The translations under genes and the position numbers were made by a program. Below are positions 62,890-64,000 of a stretch of 64,000 nt of DNA, piece after piece. Source of the DNA: BOG-908 sp963692875 (GTDB lineage Bacteria > Pseudomonadota > Alphaproteobacteria > Acetobacterales > Acetobacteraceae); assembly GCA_965198755.1 (NCBI GenBank), contig OZ240673.1, positions 3,286,001-3,350,000 of the forward strand, read 5' to 3'. How positions within the stretch are numbered: the first letter of the stretch is position 1; every line of letters begins with the position of its first letter. The notes under the pieces are model-generated. The model was not told the DNA's origin. It saw only the letters and a program-made list of their open reading frames with translations, and searched no databases.

Positions 62890-64000
62890 CCAGGGCGACG
62901 CGGGGTTGCGCCACCAGACGCCGAATGCACAGCTGCACCACAGCCCGCCAGACGCGCCGCGTGACCAGCGTGCTTCGCCTGTGCCTGGCACCCCAGGCCG
63001 GCCGCAGCCCCACCCGCCTGGTCTCCCCTCCAGGCTGAGTGAGGCCTCGCCTGCGCCGCCGCTGCTGACAGCGTCCCGTCAGGGATCGCGCCGGCTGGTG
63101 ATGGCGGTGGACGCGCATGCCGCCTCGCTTGGCCTGCGCCCCGGCATGGCAGTGGCCCACGCCCAGGCCATGGTGCCCGGCCTGCGCATCGAGGAGGCGC
63201 AGCCGGAGCAGGACGCCGCCGCCCTGCACCGCCTGACCGCCTGGTGCCTGCGCCAGTTCAGCCCGCTGTCCGCCGCCTGCCCGCCGGACGGCATCTGGAT
63301 CGACGTGACCGGCTGCACCCATTTGTTCGCGGACGCTGCCTACTGCCGCGACGACACGGCCGATGGCACCCGCGACGGCTCCGCCGATCCGTGCAAGCAG
63401 AGCGCCGCCGGAGGCGTCCACGCCGTGGCCGCCGGCGCCCGGGACGGGTCCACCAACGTGCCGGAGGACGGCACCGAAGGTGTCCGCGGCACCGCCCGCG
63501 ACGACGGGTCCACCGACATGACCGGCCATGGCGCAACGGAGGGCGTCCGCGCTGCCGGCCCCCGGGACGGGTTCACCAGCATGCCGGAGGAAAGCGCCAA
63601 ACGTGTCCGCGGCACCCCGACTTGGCACACCGACAAGCAAGGCAATAGCGCCACGGACGTCCATGGCGCGGCCGGCGGATGGGACGGCGAGGCTGGCCTG
63701 CTGCACGCGCTCACCACCCGCCTGGCAGAGGCCGGCATCGTCAGCCGTGCCGCCATGGCCGACACGCCCGGTGCCGCCTACGCGCTGGCCCGCTACGGAC
63801 AGCTGCCTCCCCGCCCCACTCCGGCCAGCCCCACTCCGGCCCCTACCACTCTGGCCCCCACTCTGGCCCGACCCGCCCCTGCTCGCTCGAAACCGGATCG
63901 CTCCACCTCAGCCCATCCTACGACCCGCTCCACTCCAGCCTGCCCCACCCCTGGCCGCCCCGCCCCGCCGTGCGCCGCTCCGGACCGGCCAGAGACCGTA
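62702..64000 (+). CDS. imuB: ImuB, Y-family polymerase-like mutasome protein (partial)
   Basis: An open frame from ATG 62702 (GGAGG 6 nt upstream) to the right edge, 433 codons so far. ImuB is a catalytically inactive Y-family polymerase relative that bridges ImuA, DnaE2 and the clamp. Seen: MRRVVSLYLPSWPTDRLQR, RRLVMAVDAHAASLGLRPGM, AHAQAMVPGL and GIWIDVTGCTHLF, then LLHALTTRLAEAGIVSR and DTPGAAYALARYG. These blocks are split by three unusual inserts: about 85 residues after residue 19 (His/Pro/Arg repeats), about 115 residues after GCTHLFADAA (degenerate RDGSTNVPEDGTEGVRGT-like units) and a Pro/Thr/Ala tail from LPPRPTP. No frameshift is seen. Confidence 0.88.
   Translation, partial: MRRVVSLYLPSWPTDRLQRDTPDSGPHHETPEARPHHNTPGARLRHDTPGARLRHDTPGAPRDQGDAGLRHQTPNAQLHHSPPDAPRDQRASPVPGTPGRPQPHPPGLPSRLSEASPAPPLLTASRQGSRRLVMAVDAHAASLGLRPGMAVAHAQAMVPGLRIEEAQPEQDAAALHRLTAWCLRQFSPLSAACPPDGIWIDVTGCTHLFADAAYCRDDTADGTRDGSADPCKQSAAGGVHAVAAGARDGSTNVPEDGTEGVRGTARDDGSTDMTGHGATEGVRAAGPRDGFTSMPEESAKRVRGTPTWHTDKQGNSATDVHGAAGGWDGEAGLLHALTTRLAEAGIVSRAAMADTPGAAYALARYGQLPPRPTPASPTPAPTTLAPTLARPAPARSKPDRSTSAHPTTRSTPACPTPGRPAPPCAAPDRPETV
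62777..62884 (+). repeat. 27-bp tandem repeat in the imuA-imuB overlap, four units
   Basis: Four 27-bp units (62777, 62804, 62831, 62858), the last two identical but for the final bases. Unit core GCCACGACACGCCGGGCGCG. It is translated as LRHDTPGAR in ImuB and as AAAPRHAGR in ImuA, so both reading frames carry the repeat without a stop. Confidence 0.92.

Overview
The window is high-GC DNA (roughly two thirds G+C by eye) from what looks like an alphaproteobacterium, most likely an acidophilic or acetic-acid type member of the Acetobacteraceae. The basis is indirect: a LexA box of the alphaproteobacterial form GTTC-N7-GTTC in front of imuA, a SAM-II riboswitch in front of metZ, iron-sulfur type CysH, cvpA-purF, and a very dense family of intergenic palindromes. 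No species is claimed. No rRNA, tRNA, CRISPR array, intact insertion sequence or prophage was seen.

Layout. 1-2.9 kb: a translationally coupled pair of galactofuranosyltransferase-like genes (GlfT1-like, then GlfT2-like running off the left edge). 3-11 kb: minus-strand series of VOC protein, DUF4139 protein, ATP-grasp ligase with DedA, tyrosine phosphatase and AsmA. 11.3-16.8 kb: QueD-like, CysH and a fused hydantoinase/oxoprolinase. 17-23.5 kb: a propeller-GGDEF-EAL sensor, a gene-poor AT-richer stretch and lactate permease. 23.7-26.3 kb: rplY, pth, ychF. 26.4-28.1 kb: a three-gene cassette of unknown function. 28.4-33.7 kb: folE, apaG, metZ under a SAM-II riboswitch, then an ABC exporter pair. 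33.9-47 kb: GH16 glucanase, ROK kinase, M32 peptidase, FMN reductase, coaBC, ubiE, mutM, small proteins and an M28 peptidase. 47-57 kb: LprI-like protein, ahcY, a solute-binding protein, an epoxide-hydrolase-like protein, a microbial rhodopsin, an SDR and purF-cvpA. 57.5-64 kb: glycogen phosphorylase, Ste24-like M48 protease, and the imuA-imuB mutasome genes, imuB running off the right edge.

The most conspicuous structure is not a gene. About 37 copies of a palindromic repeat (named here element 1 to 37) sit between genes, about one per 1.7 kb and close to 7 percent of the window. A full copy is about 140 bp: an AT-rich hairpin arm, a GC-rich middle, and a second hairpin arm in opposite orientation, with ends reading GCAAGCAAG inward on both sides. 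Arm stems vary in sequence but stay paired (TTC/GAA, CTTC/GAAG, CTGC/GCAG, TCC/GGA, TTTC/GAAA). Arm tips come in three kinds: tip i (T6-GA-A6), tip ii (T5-CGAG-A4) and tip iii (CTTTTCTGAAGAAAAG). The middle comes in three classes: A (CTGTCGCGG, TTTCTGCAG, then CGCGCGCCCAAGGGA, in either orientation), B (longer, with TGAAACGACACGCCTCAA and GGTGCACCC) and C (symmetrical, CTCCGCTGTCGCG then CGCGACAGCGGAG). They lie between convergent, divergent and co-directional genes but are missing from tightly coupled pairs. They often touch start or stop codons, so several conserved proteins can be read as spurious N-terminal extensions through a repeat; starts below were chosen to exclude these.

The genes are mostly housekeeping and metabolic. 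Methionine and one-carbon functions (metZ, ahcY), sulfur assimilation (cysH), envelope biology (Glf-like transferases, AsmA, DedA, M48) and light capture (rhodopsin) stand out. Low-complexity in-frame expansions recur in conserved proteins (DUF4139, PurF, ImuB), and small tandem duplications shaped the ubiE-coaBC junction and the imuA-imuB overlap.
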